In this document: positions 36,112 through 47,447 of the stretch, one piece after another
Layout of the letters: each line of letters starts with the position of its first letter
Position numbering within the stretch: position 1 is the first letter of the stretch
Assembly: GCA_027579435.1 (NCBI GenBank)
Contig: JANBPK010000848.1
Span: 1 to 64,000 of the forward strand
Direction: 5' to 3'
DNA from: Candolleomyces eurysporus
Lineage: Eukaryota; Basidiomycota; Agaricomycetes; Agaricales; Psathyrellaceae
Length of the DNA stretch: 64,000 bases
Made by a program: the position numbers and the translations under genes
Notes under the pieces: model-generated
The model's input: only the letters and a program-made list of their open reading frames with translations
Databases searched by the model: none
What the model was told of the DNA's origin: nothing

Positions 36112-36621
36112 TCATTCTCTTCTCCTCATCTCCTCATCTATCCGGTAGGCAGCGTCGCCTGCTTCTTTCATCCAGTGCTGAATGTAGCACCGGGATACGA
36201 AAAGGATGTATGCGCATAAGCTGTCATGGGCAGATCGGAACGATCGCAGAGTGAAATGACAACCTTCCGACGCGGTAGACTCAATGTCGATCATGACGAA
36301 AGGGTGATCTTGCATTGACCAACCAATGTGGAGTAGCAGAACAATCTGCTGCCATCGAGTCCGTGTTCGTCGGTTGGTTTGATTCCAGATATATCCAAGG
36401 GTGTGCATATGGGCGCCTAGCTTTTGGAAGCCCACTTGGGGGAAGGTGTTCCCAGGAAGCTGTGAATTTGAGCTGGCAATCGCCAGCAAGAGTCCACATC
36501 TTTTCACCCCCAGCCACTGAGGCGCTCTACCCTGGTCCCGACATCTTAGCACCTGAGGCATACTCGTCGCGACAAGTATACATACAGCTTTCCGATGTTC
36601 TCCTTTCTCAATTCTGATCAT
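36112..36621 (-). CDS. Small hypothetical protein, weak
   Basis: A 169-codon frame with a true ATG at 36621 and stop at 36112. It contains Trp/His-rich segments (LHIGWSMQDHPFVMIDIEST) and a Cys-containing hydrophobic part (CAYILFVSRCYI). There is no recognised domain and no supporting neighbour. It may be chance. Confidence 0.2.
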   Translation of the reverse strand: MIRIEKGEHRKAVCILVATSMPQVLRCRDQGRAPQWLGVKRCGLLLAIASSNSQLPGNTFPQVGFQKLGAHMHTLGYIWNQTNRRTRTRWQQIVLLLHIGWSMQDHPFVMIDIESTASEGCHFTLRSFRSAHDSLCAYILFVSRCYIQHWMKEAGDAAYRIDEEMRRRE

Positions 36622-36914
36622 TGTCCGTGTAGGTCGTTGGCTCCATGAAGCTCTTTCAAGGGTCTCGGCACACGCACATAGGCAATCTGGTTACGTACCA
36701 GATGCAAGGGAGTTACCACCAGAACGGGGTGGCTTTGAGTGCTCAGCAGAGGAGTAAGTGATCTCAGTGACAGTGGAGACAGTGGAATTTGAAACGACGT
36801 CAAAGTCAAATCCCCACAATTCTTCGTCATTTCCGCAAGTATATCGACTACTCACCTTCAGGTCTATCTCATCTTCTTTGGCCCATTTCAGCCGCATCTC
36901 ATACGCGAGACCAG

Positions 36915-39177
36915 ACGCGTTCACCTCCTGATTCTGCTTGTTTCCCGGGAACGAGGCTGGATGTGATCAGGAAATTGAACACTTGGGCAAGCCGCAAAAT
37001 TTCGTCCGCTGGAGAGCCTCATATATGTTGGATGCATGGATTCGTAGGATGCGGAAAGTCCGCAATCTCCCAAGAGATCTGCGTCAAGTACGAAACCAAG
37101 GGAAACCTGTGGCGAGTTTCCTTTTCTTCCAGGGGGAGAGGGATAGGAACACAATTTGGGGCCTTGCCAGGACCCTGGCAAGTCAAATGGCACTGGCTAT
37201 TCCAGAAACGGCACCCTTCATACGCGATGCAGTCGATTCCAACCCAGGTTAGCTCGATTTCCAAACGTCGAGTACCTCCATGGCCTGCAGATCCAGCGTC
37301 TAATTTATGGGCCGTTCAAATCCGCTTCTCAAAGTTACCCAAAGGAAGTGGTATGCTCTCGTTTTTCAGCGAGAACCCCTTCACTCCACTTCGTGTTCTC
37401 ATCACGAGCCGGGTGGAACAGCATATAAAATCCCGCCTAAATAGTCCAAAGGTTCGCGTTGCGACTCTTCACTGTTCCAACGACGACGACGTCACCACCT
37501 TCCTGGATATCCTTTTCGACTATGCACAGAAGCAGAGTCCGGTGGTTCAAGCGTACGTTAGGTAATACGGAGAATGGCCCCCACGATAAACGCTGGCTCG
37601 TCGAGCACATTGCCGGGTCTTTCATTTTTGCATCGGCAATTCTCAGATTTATTATGGGAGCGAACCCGCAAGGTGACTGGCACCCTTCGACACCCATGGA
37701 TCGCCTCTCCCTGTCCCTCCGAATAGATCCGGGCTTCGATGGGCTCGACGGGATTTACGCGCAAATCCTGACGCGCTCCGAACGCATCCCCCATTTCTCC
37801 AATATCATATCAACCATAGCACTGCTGCGGACGCCACTTCCGACGTCGACGATCGCACACCTGCTTGGGGTCCATACCTACGAGGTTGTTAACGCTCTAG
37901 TGGACTTGCAGGCAATCATACAAGTTCCTGGAACGGATGACACACCCGTCACACTTTGCCATACCTCCCTTCGCGACTTCCTAATAATTCAAAGTCGGTC
38001 GGGGCGCTTTTTTGCGCGCCCGTCTCATCATGCTCGGCTATTCCTCTGCTGTATCGAGCGAGAGCTTGAACTCCGTCGTCAAAGGCCGGGTGGCATCATC
38101 CACGACGAATGTCCATCGGCTGTTGCATACGCCCTTAGATACTCAGTAGATCACTTGGCGATAGGAGACGGCCTCTTCCGGGTTTGGGAGCTGAAGTCGG
38201 CTGTTCAGTTGCGTCGCGAAGCTCTTCACCTCCACGGTAGCTACCCAACCGCAGAGTTGATTCATGCACTAGCAGATGCAATGCCGAGTCGTTTTAGGTA
38301 TATATGGTCTATGGCTGACCTCGAGGAGGCCATTTTCCTGTATCGTGAAACGCTTAGTCGGCTGCCAGCCTCCTGTACGGATTGCTCCATCCAACTCAAC
38401 AGCCTTGGGAATTCCCTCCTAGATCGTTATAGACGCACGGGATCAATTGGCGATCTTCAGGAGGCCATTTCTCTGTATCGTGAAGCCCTCACACTTCGAC
38501 CACCGCCCCTATATAAAAGCCGCTCATCGTCACCTAGTAATCTCGGAAATGCGCTCCTGGATCGTTATAGGCGCATGGGTTCGACCTTCGACCTCGATGA
38601 GGTCGTTTGTCTCATTTGTGAAGTGATCAAACTTCGACCATCACCTCATTCAGGCCGTCCATCCTCACTTAACCTTCTCGCCGAGGCACTCTTGGATTGC
38701 TATTGTCACACACAATCCATCGCTGACCTTGAGGAGGCAATTTCATTGCTTCGTGAATCGCTCAAGCTCCAATCATTGCCTCATCCTAATCGCCTAGCAT
38801 CCTCACCCCACATCCTCGGCAACGCACTCATGGCTCACTACCGGCACACAGGATTCATTTCTGACCTAGAGGAGGCCACTTACCACTTCCATGAACCGCT
38901 GCATCTTTTCCCAGCACATCGTCCAGCATGCCCCGAAGTTCGCTTCAAACTCGTCACATCCCTACACAGCCTATATCTGCAGACTCTCAAGCTCTCCTGC
39001 CTTGAAGAGGCGATATTTCACTGTGAAGAACGTGTTATCCACTACCCCTTTGGACACAAGATCCGAGTCGACTGCCTGAGATTTTTGGTTTCTTTGGTTG
39101 AGATGCATTTTGACGCGACCGGGCGGAAAGAAGATCTCAACTATATTGTGAGGGTAAAGGAGGATGCGATTTGGTAG
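36915..39177 (+). pseudogene. NACHT-TPR (STAND-type) gene, broken
   Basis: The NACHT part begins with FPGTRLDVIRKLNTWASR and a clear Walker A (CWMHGFVGCGKSAIS). A single-base shift near 37100 moves the reading to another frame (VASFLFFQGERDRN). An apparent intron follows at 37251. Where Walker B (hydrophobics then DALDEC) should stand, the sequence jumps from YPKEVV directly to SENPFTPLRVLITSR, so about 20-30 residues are missing. Another frame change near 37555 leads into a long open segment, 37560-39177, with the winged-helix-like part and TPR-type repeats, each with a DLEEAI/FLYREAL pattern (about 38310-39150). STAND proteins of this layout act as fungal immune or heterokaryon-incompatibility type sensors. 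The loss of Walker B and the frameshifts make this copy non-functional, though parts may be expressed. Confidence 0.65.
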
Positions 39178-40265
39178 TTGAGGCAGATCTCTGTGACTCT
39201 GTTTATCATATGGGCGATAACATACCACCTACCTACCTACCTTCTTACTTACCTGTTTTTCTTGTTTATCTCGGAAATCAATGCAATCATGTTGAATGAG
39301 CCTTTGTGATGGAACCCAAGTCAACTCGATGGAACGCTCACCTGACTGACTGTTTCGCGGAAGTTCCTATCTATTGCGAGCTCCATCGGCGCAATGGCAT
39401 TTGTGGCGTAGGGAAGAACGTTTGGTTCCTGCGATTTAGACCCATCGCCTTCGGAGGATATCTCGATGCCACGGAATGTCTCTCACCTTTCCTATCAAGT
39501 TGATACACTCGGCGCACCATCTTCTGGAAGTGGGGAGAGGTAGTCGCCGTTTTACTACCGTTCGTCGTGCCTTCATGCCCAGTTTCACGGGTTAGATCGT
39601 TGAGATTCCCGCAACTTTTATCATGCAATATAGGCCTTACAGTATCTCCTTCTGGTCCACAGCCAGTACTCTTCAGTAACGGGCCCTCATCACTTCTGTT
39701 GGCATGGATAGGAACATGGCACGCCGCTGAGAATGCCATCCTCAAAATGATAATTCCGTGACGATTCTGGCATCAGGAAGCTCAAGACAAAGATTTGGAG
39801 AAAAGTGATCAAATTAGGCAAATAATATGAAGTAAAATACACCCATTAGTGACCATTGCTGAGCCAGAAGAGGAAACCGACGTGCTATAGAAGGTACACC
39901 TAGCTGCCCGAGTGACGATCAAATTATTCCAAGCGCAAGGAACGGGATTGGGCCGCATACCTATTGACAACAAAAGTAGACTAACATACAATTTCACCAT
40001 GACCGAGATGGTGCTCAGTGTCCCGACGAGCCGTCGAGAAACCGACGAAAAGGCGAGGAAACAAGGTAGAGATTACAGACGGTCATGAAGGCGCCGTTAT
40101 CCATCTTCCTCCCAGCCGCCTGTGGCTGGATCTCCTCTGTCTGGTATGCTGGCCACTCCTGATCTATATAAATATGCGACATTCGATTTATGTTAATGCT
40201 ACCCTGAAATGTAACAATTTGAAGGGTGTCCAGAATGGCCCAAACGGATAGCGATAGGCACTCAC
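39178..40265. other. Gene-poor stretch before the retrotransposon
   Basis: No supported gene. Minus-strand frames around 39809-40203 are downstream of the orphan family-B first exon, but the kinase fold cannot be followed into them. Confidence 0.4.
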
Positions 40266-40319
40266 ATAATCTGTATAGAGATTGTCAGCCATCAGGAGAA
40301 AACGCTCGAGGTCTTCCAT
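40266..40319 (-). pseudogene. Orphan first exon of a family B kinase
   Basis: MEDLERFLLMADNLYTDY followed by a GTGAGTGCC donor. It matches exon 1 of B3 (MEDLDKIYLLL...KDY, donor GTGGGTGCTG) in length (54 nt), start and splice position. Beyond an acceptor near 40204 no kinase sequence continues. It is a fragment of a fourth family B copy, next to the 5' LTR of the Ty3/gypsy element. Confidence 0.45.
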
Positions 40320-40424
40320 AAAGTCTTCAAGACGATTGCACGTAAATCAGGGAAGAGGCGGAGTAGGTAGCAGCTGCTGGAGCCGTTTCTGATCTACATA
40401 TGTCGAAGACGGACGGCACACGTC

Positions 40425-40644
40425 TGTAACGGTTTCATCTTATCTTATCTCACTCCTCTCGCCCTCCCTCTGCTCCCGGACTCTCTAACTGTATAGTTCT
40501 TAGTCATACTCTATGTAGATAGGTATATAAGCTGTAGCTACGGATGTAATTACCTTAGTTCTTCTTAAATCGATAGCTTACACCTGTCCGTTATCGTGAA
40601 GACTCTTCGTGTGAAGCGAATCGTATTCTATACGCCGCGTCACA
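40425..40644 (+). repeat. 5' LTR of the Ty3/gypsy element (220 bp)
   Basis: Begins TGTAACGG and ends GCGTCACA. It contains a TATATAAG box (about 40523-40530), expected for the LTR promoter. It keeps nine CpG sites that are TpG or CpA in the 3' copy. Confidence 0.9.
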
Positions 40645-40792
40645 TATTTTTGACAGTTCACAGCTAGTCGAAACCTTACTCTCTTCTCTTTAACTCTCTT
40701 ACTCTTTCTCTCTTTTCTCTCTCGCGTCTCCTGGATTCGTTCGGTCTGATCAACCGTGCCTTCCGACATCGCGTATACCGTCGACAAACAAT

Positions 40793-43700
40793 ATGAGCAA
40801 GACCACCACCAACGCTGGCGGTACGGTAGCGGCGCGTTACAGCGTTCGCTTGCGCAACCGTAACTCCATCGTTCAGGCTTCTGGAACTGCTCTCGGCACT
40901 GCTGCTACTACCACTAACCAAGGTGAGTCTCCTAATTCTGGTATCAATGTAGTCAGTAGGAATTCGGTACAGGAGGACCCTGCCACACAGGGATCCTTAC
41001 CGTCGGCCATCGTCGACGAACCCCCTCTGGCGCAATCAACTGCGACTGGAGGGGAGACCATGCCCTCACCCGATAGGAGGCCTGAGGAAGACCGCTCCCC
41101 GGTTACTCGGGTTTCAAGCGGTACCGGACTCCGTGAATTCGCAACACCAGTCCAAAGGACCAAGAGTTTCGAAGGCATTCGTTGCAGGGCGAGTTTGTCT
41201 GAGGAACAAATGGACACTATAGGTTTAGCTTACAATAATTTGACTCGTACTCAGAAGGATCGTATCGATAAGCGTAAGATTAGGTTGCAACGTGCTTGTA
41301 GCAACTCAGACTCCTCTTGAGGGGAAGGTCCCTCTAGGGGAGGTAAGCTCCCAGACCCAAGGGATTGGGGTCAACTGGATTTGTCTGACTCAGAAATTGA
41401 AGCACAGAAAGCAGTGTACGAAAGTTATGCCAAGAATCGGAACAACGAGGATTCCGACTCCGAAATTGCAGCCAGGTTGGCTGGCAAGGATGGCACCACC
41501 TCGGATGAGGATTTTCAGACCCCTGAAGTGGCCATTAGGGGTAATCGAGCACCCTCTGAGGAAGTCAGAGGTATGATTAGGACTGCGCTAGGCAAGGAAA
41601 AGCCTTCTAAGAATACTGGTACCAGGAGCAAGCCACAATATGAAGGTCCCGCTGGAGGGCGGGTTGGAATTAGACCTGCCATCAAGCAAATCGACAAACA
41701 TAACTACATCAACAGTGCATTTGATAGGCTTAGAAATCTCAACAAGAGCATTCGCAAGAGTGCCAAGAAAGGACGTGGCCGTGGAGACCCGTCAGATGAC
41801 TCCTCCAGTGATTGCTTGGATGACACTGGAAGAGGCCGCCGGAGTAACCGTAGGAACAGTAGGAATAATCGGCGCAAGAATAGGAACCTCAGTAGCGATG
41901 GCGACACGCCTGCAAAGAAAGCATACAAGGTGAAGGCGGTACCACTGTCAGTCATCTATGATGGTCGTGCTCATTTACCGACTCTCCATCAACACATCAC
42001 CAAGGTCTGCATGTACCTCGAGGATCTTCAAGTCCCGGAGAATCGTCAGGTTCGCTGGGCAGCTCTATTCATTAAAGAAACTGCCTATGATTGGTACATT
42101 AGAGAAGTAGCCGCCAATGTAGATGTATGGAAACTGGAAGAATACTTCTATGCAATGTATGATCATTGCTTCCCTGTTGACTTCAAGGAAAAACAGCAAG
42201 CTAAACTTGAGAGGTATGAACAACGTGGACTCACCGTCCGTGAGTATCTATCCAGGCTTAACGAGTTGTTCATGACCACTGGAACCGTTGATGAGCTATA
42301 CAAGAAGCGCTATTTCTTCCGAGGTCTTCGAAATGAGATTCAAGTGAGGCTTCGTGAACTTGGCAAATCACCTGAAATATTGGAGTTTGGGTCCCTTTTG
42401 AAGCACGCTGAGCGTATTGAGTTAGCCCATAAGTTAGCTTGGTCTGATAGAGACTTACAGGCACGCTTCGGAAGTCGGAATGACAATTGTTGATGTGAGG
42501 AGAGGCGCAACGACAATCGGAATGATAGGCGCCGTGACAATTGTGACAATCGTGACAGGCGACATGACACTGGAGGTGGTTATCAAAAGGATCGGGACCA
42601 TCAAGGAAGGTACCACGGTCGACGAACCAATGGTGTCCCTAATATACCACGTCGCCAGAGTGGGCGTCAATCTCCTCAACCTCCTCAACCCTTCCCTGGT
42701 TTCAGCAGAGATCAGAATCGTCGAAATGACACCAGAAGGAATCAACGTACCTCTGAAAGGGAGCATGAGGAGTTGTGTGCAGCTGGAAAGTGCTATGTCT
42801 GCCATGAGACTGGGCACATGGCGTGCAACTGCCCTAAGTGCAACTCTGTTGCAGGCCCTTCGTCGCGCACTGGGGGTCCGAACCATGACATTCAGCTCAA
42901 TGCGAGTCGAGTTGAAGAACTTTGCGAGTTGGCCAAGACTACCGAGCACATTCACGAGCTTCAGTTATCAATGATGAGTTGGGCACCCTTTGACGGATAC
43001 GGGGAGGATGATGAACTACTAAGAGAGGAGGTTGGAGAAGACATGAGTAACAATGATGGGAGTGAACGGACCTCTATGGGGGAAAACTCAGTGCTTGAGG
43101 AGGATCTCGTACTTGGAGACCCTCTTAGAGATAGGATCGAGACTCTTGTGAGAGCAGGGGTACCTTACCCCACCGACCGCCTGGATTCTGCGTTTCAAGC
43201 AAACCAATTCGAAGTCTACCGCTGTATTGACTGGTTTTGTATAATGGATGATCACGTCAGAGAGGATACTTTTATACCCTTTGATCTGGCGTTGCAGAGG
43301 AGATTCAATGTCACTGATTTTTACCATAAGCAACTGTTAAAATACTTTGGCTGAGCCAAGGGAAAGATGGCTCGGGACTTATGCACTTATGACTTTGACT
43401 CTGAGATGGGTAACCCTCTTGGAGAAGCCATTCAACGGATTCTTACCTTGCAGCCAGAGTATCCTGGACAGAGCGGCCAGCTCTTTCAGGAGTGGAGGGG
43501 ATAGGTTTCATTGCTTCCCATATGGTGGGGAGAGTCCACGAAGGTCTATGGTGATCCAAGACTTGGGATTATACCATGATGTTATTGTACCTATCGAGCG
43601 CCTTTTGCCTAAGTGTGATGTTGTTAGTCTGTACCAGAAGTATCTCACAAAGGCTTACAATAAGCTCAACAATCTCTTGAGTGACGGAGTGACCATTGAT

Positions 43701-46700
43701 GATGGTGATTCAGACCTGTGGTGGTTGGAACGAGAGCCTACACCCAACAAAATTGAGGTCAGGTGTATGATCCTTGAGATGGAATTAGAGCACATTACCT
43801 TGGCACAGTGCAGATGGGAGCATTATGAATACAACAAGTTGATGCGACTCATGTCGTTTGATGGAGATCCCTTCCCACAGTGGAATCTTCTGGCTATTCA
43901 TGTCCCCAGCTATGACTCTGAAGGCAACCGGGTTAGCCCCTGGAAAACATACACGGCGGTGAGCCTCAAATTAAGTATGGCGCAGATCGAACCTAACATC
44001 TATCGCTCTCTCGAAAGGAATGTGACTATGCGTAAAGATGCTGCCAGAAACGTTCCGGAACCAGTTACTATTGTTGTTCATGTTGAAGGGGTACCAGTGC
44101 GGGCGCTGGTGGACACAGGGTCCTTAGGAGACTTCATGTCAACTAGTCTTGCTGATCAACTGCGTGTAAAGAAAATAGAATTAGCGACTCCAATAAACGT
44201 TCAGTTGGTGGTACAGGGATCTCGAACTAAGTCAAACTATGGAGCGAAAGTGAAATTCACATATCAGAACATCAAGACTGAGGGATACTTCGATATTATC
44301 AACTTACAGAGTTATGATATTATCCTTGGAACCCCTTTTCTGTTTCAGCATCAGATCTCAGTGGGGTTTAATCCTATCCGAGTTGTTGTGGGGTCAAATG
44401 ACGCACTTCCTATCAAAGGGAACAATGTTAGAACCCTAGCTTCACAGGCTATGAACACTTACCAGGATCGAGTTGAGGAAGTTTGGGCACAGCTGAAGGC
44501 ATACGCAAAGCCGATCTGTAAGAGTGCATTAGATACAGATCTCCCGCCACTACGGGCCATTAATCATCGCATACCTATCATTGACCTGTCTAAGCGATAT
44601 AGTCAGAGGTCGGTAAGGCGTCCTGAACCTCTAATGAACCAGTGGGTGGCAAAGCGGAGTGCATATGTAAAATTGGGACGCTGGGTGCCGACCACCTTGT
44701 TCAACCCGGTTCCTATGCTGTGCATCACAAAGCCAGGCAAGCCTGGTGATCTACCTCGTCTCTGAACTGTTGTGGATCTTTGTGAGCGGAATGCGAACAC
44801 GCAAAAGCTCTTGTGCCCCTTACCTGACATGGAGGGGATTCTTCAACGAGTTGTGTGAGCTAAGTACCACACCATTATGGACAGAAAGGATGCGTATGAA
44901 CAGATAAGAATTGAGCCAGAGGACGTGAAGTACTCTGCAATGACCACGCCTGATGGTCCGATGCTGAGTAATGTTTTGCAGCAGGGTGACTGCAATGCTG
45001 TTGCCACCTTTCAGACTATCATGACATCGCTTTTCTCCCCATGGATTGGGAAGTTTGTTGATGTGTATCTTGATGATATCATCATCTATTTGAACTCGTT
45101 AGAGGACCACATTAAACACTATAAAATGATTGTTGACATACTAAGGTGCGAGCAGTTTTTTCTGAACGAGGACAAAATCCATATTCTGCCAAAGGAAATG
45201 AAGGTGCTAGGGCGGATCATTGACGATAAGGGGATTAAGATGGACCCCGACAAGGTTGACTTGTTGATGAAGTGGAAAACACCTACCAGCCGCGAACTTC
45301 TTTGTGGGTTCCTCAGTGCTGCTGGGTATCTTTCGGACAACATTCCTGAGGTTCGAATACCTATGGGGATTCTTACTAGCATAACAAGCAATAAGGTGCC
45401 GTTTCGTTGGGATTTCACTCACCAGAGGGCCTTTGAGGAAGTGAACAGTCTCACATCGAGGTGTCGCGAGCACCATCGGGTACCTTTGGATTATGGGAAG
45501 GATGCACAGCCAATTAACATGGTTACTGATGCTTGCGCTTCAGGCCTTGCAGGTGTTGTCAGCCAAGGGGACAATTGGAGGACGGCGAAGGTTGCTGCAT
45601 TTTTCTCTGCCAAGCTGAACAAAGCTCAGCAGAATTATCTGGTGCATGAACAAGAAATGCTTGCCAGTGTTGAAACTATGATGCGTCACCAGGATATCCT
45701 TCAAGGTGTTAAGTTTTGCTGGTACACCGACCACAAAGGTCTGATTCACCTGCTGAAGCAGAGGGACTTGTCAGGACGACAAGCTTGGTGGATGGAGAAG
45801 ATCTCGACATTCAATTTTGAGGTCATTTATGTACCGGGAGTTGATAACATTCTGTCGGATGCGTTGTCAAGGATCTATTCATATGATGCCCTGGGTACTG
45901 TCCATGCTCCTGGGGAATACACGGAACATGACGATACACTGGATCTTCCGGTAGGAGGGCGACTGGAGTTGTCGATGCTGGTTCTGGTTGGAAAGGAGGG
46001 CGCGATGCCTGTCATGCCTGAGGCGAACCGTCGTCAGCAGGTGGTCGCGCTGAATGTGTTGACTAGATTGATGGCAGGCAAGAAGGCAGGGACATCGGAA
46101 CCTGCAGCAGTTGCCAGTGGTGGCAGGTCAACGAGACAAGACAGAGGCCGTCAAGGTCAATGAGGGACGCCGAGACAGTCACAACCTAGGGCTGTGGTTG
46201 TTGAAAACAAGGGGAAGTCACCAGCAGAGGACGAGGACACTATCACAATGCCTCATGCTCGTGGAGCTGTTACCAAAAAGCGTCAGCAGCAGGTGGAAAT
46301 GAAGGAGGCTGTAAAACCTGCTGCCAAGGAGCCCAAGAAGCGCCAAGGGCGTCCAAGGAAAGTGGTTGAGCTTGCAGAGACCGGTGGTCCTGAAACTGGG
46401 ATGGAATTTGCAAAGAGAATGAAGCGCCACTTTGTTCTCAAGGGACCAAAGGCCCCAGGGGAACAAAGGGAGGGCGGGAGTCAGGAGAAAACCAACGACG
46501 CACCTATACAACACAAAGCACCCAGTGCAATTGCCGAAAATGGAAGCGAGCACTTCCAATCAGAATCACAGCCGAGTTCTGAGGAGTTGAGTCCGCCAAA
46601 CTTGGTACAGATGGTTGACAACGCAACTGACGGAATGGACATACCTGCGGTCATTAGGAATAAATACCAAGATGACCCTTTCTTTGACGAGATCTTGAAG

Positions 46701-47447
46701 AATCTAAGGCACTATAAGAACTTCAAGATTAGCGAAGGGTTGATTTATTTAACCATGGATGAGAAGCATGTGCTTTGCATTCCCCGAGTCACACATCAGG
46801 GTCGTAACATTAGGGAATTTGTCATCAATGAAGCACACTCTATTCTCGCTCATCTGGGGTTCTCAAAGACTTTGACATACCTAAGGAACCATGTTTGGTG
46901 GAATGACATGGTTAAGGACACTAAGAGATTCTGTGAGACCTGTGTGACGTGCATGAGGAATAAGTCGAGCAATCACAAACCGTATGGACTCTTACATCCA
47001 TTACAACCACCTTCACAGCCTTGGGATTCTATTGGAATTGATTTCATTGGTCCACTTCCAACCTCGGAAAATCGGGACAGTCGCTTTGATATGATTACCG
47101 ACGGGCTCACTGGAATGGTGAGACCTATACCCAGTCGGGAGGACTATACGTCAAAAGATGTGGCTGAACTCGTGTTTACTGAAGTCTACAAATTGCACGG
47201 ACTGCCTAGGATGATAGTAAGTGATCGTGATAAATTATTCACCGCAACATTTTGGGAACATTTACATACCTTGATTGGGACGAAACTGAAAATGTCGAGC
47301 ACTTACCATCCAGAGACAGATGGCGTCACTGAAAGAGCCAACAAGACAGTAAAGATCACCCAGGACTTTGGGAACAATTCTATACCCTACCTTTGGGCCC
47401 TCAGAACCCCATCCTTAATGTCGACATCGAGAATCTTCAGTGGATAA
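40793..47447 (+). pseudogene. Ty3/gypsy gag-pol, interrupted by TGA codons and a frameshift
   Basis: From ATG 40793 one frame runs through gag. It includes the capsid-like part (TLHQHITKVCMYLEDL to YFFRGLRNEIQVRL) and a CCHC zinc knuckle (CYVCHETGHMACNC, near 42790). In-frame TGA codons lie at 41318, 42491 and 43352. Near 43480-43510 the reading moves to a second frame with the aspartic protease (VRALVDTGSLGDF), the reverse transcriptase (VYLDDIIIY), RNase H (MVTDACASGLAGVV) and an integrase with an HHCC-type motif (AHLGF...CETCVTC) and DDE residues (DFIGPLP, VSDRDKLF, TDGVTERAN). This frame has TGA at 44763, 44856 and 46161. The integrase loses similarity after about 47360, before the usual C-terminal part. 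Reading-through is possible in principle, but the pattern looks like decay. Confidence 0.85.

Noticed and set aside
43347..43354. Programmed gag/pol frameshift at the overlap near 43350
   Set aside because: Conserved-looking protein continues past the TGA at 43352 in the gag frame, so the real frame change is later (about 43480-43510) and looks like an indel, not a recoding site.
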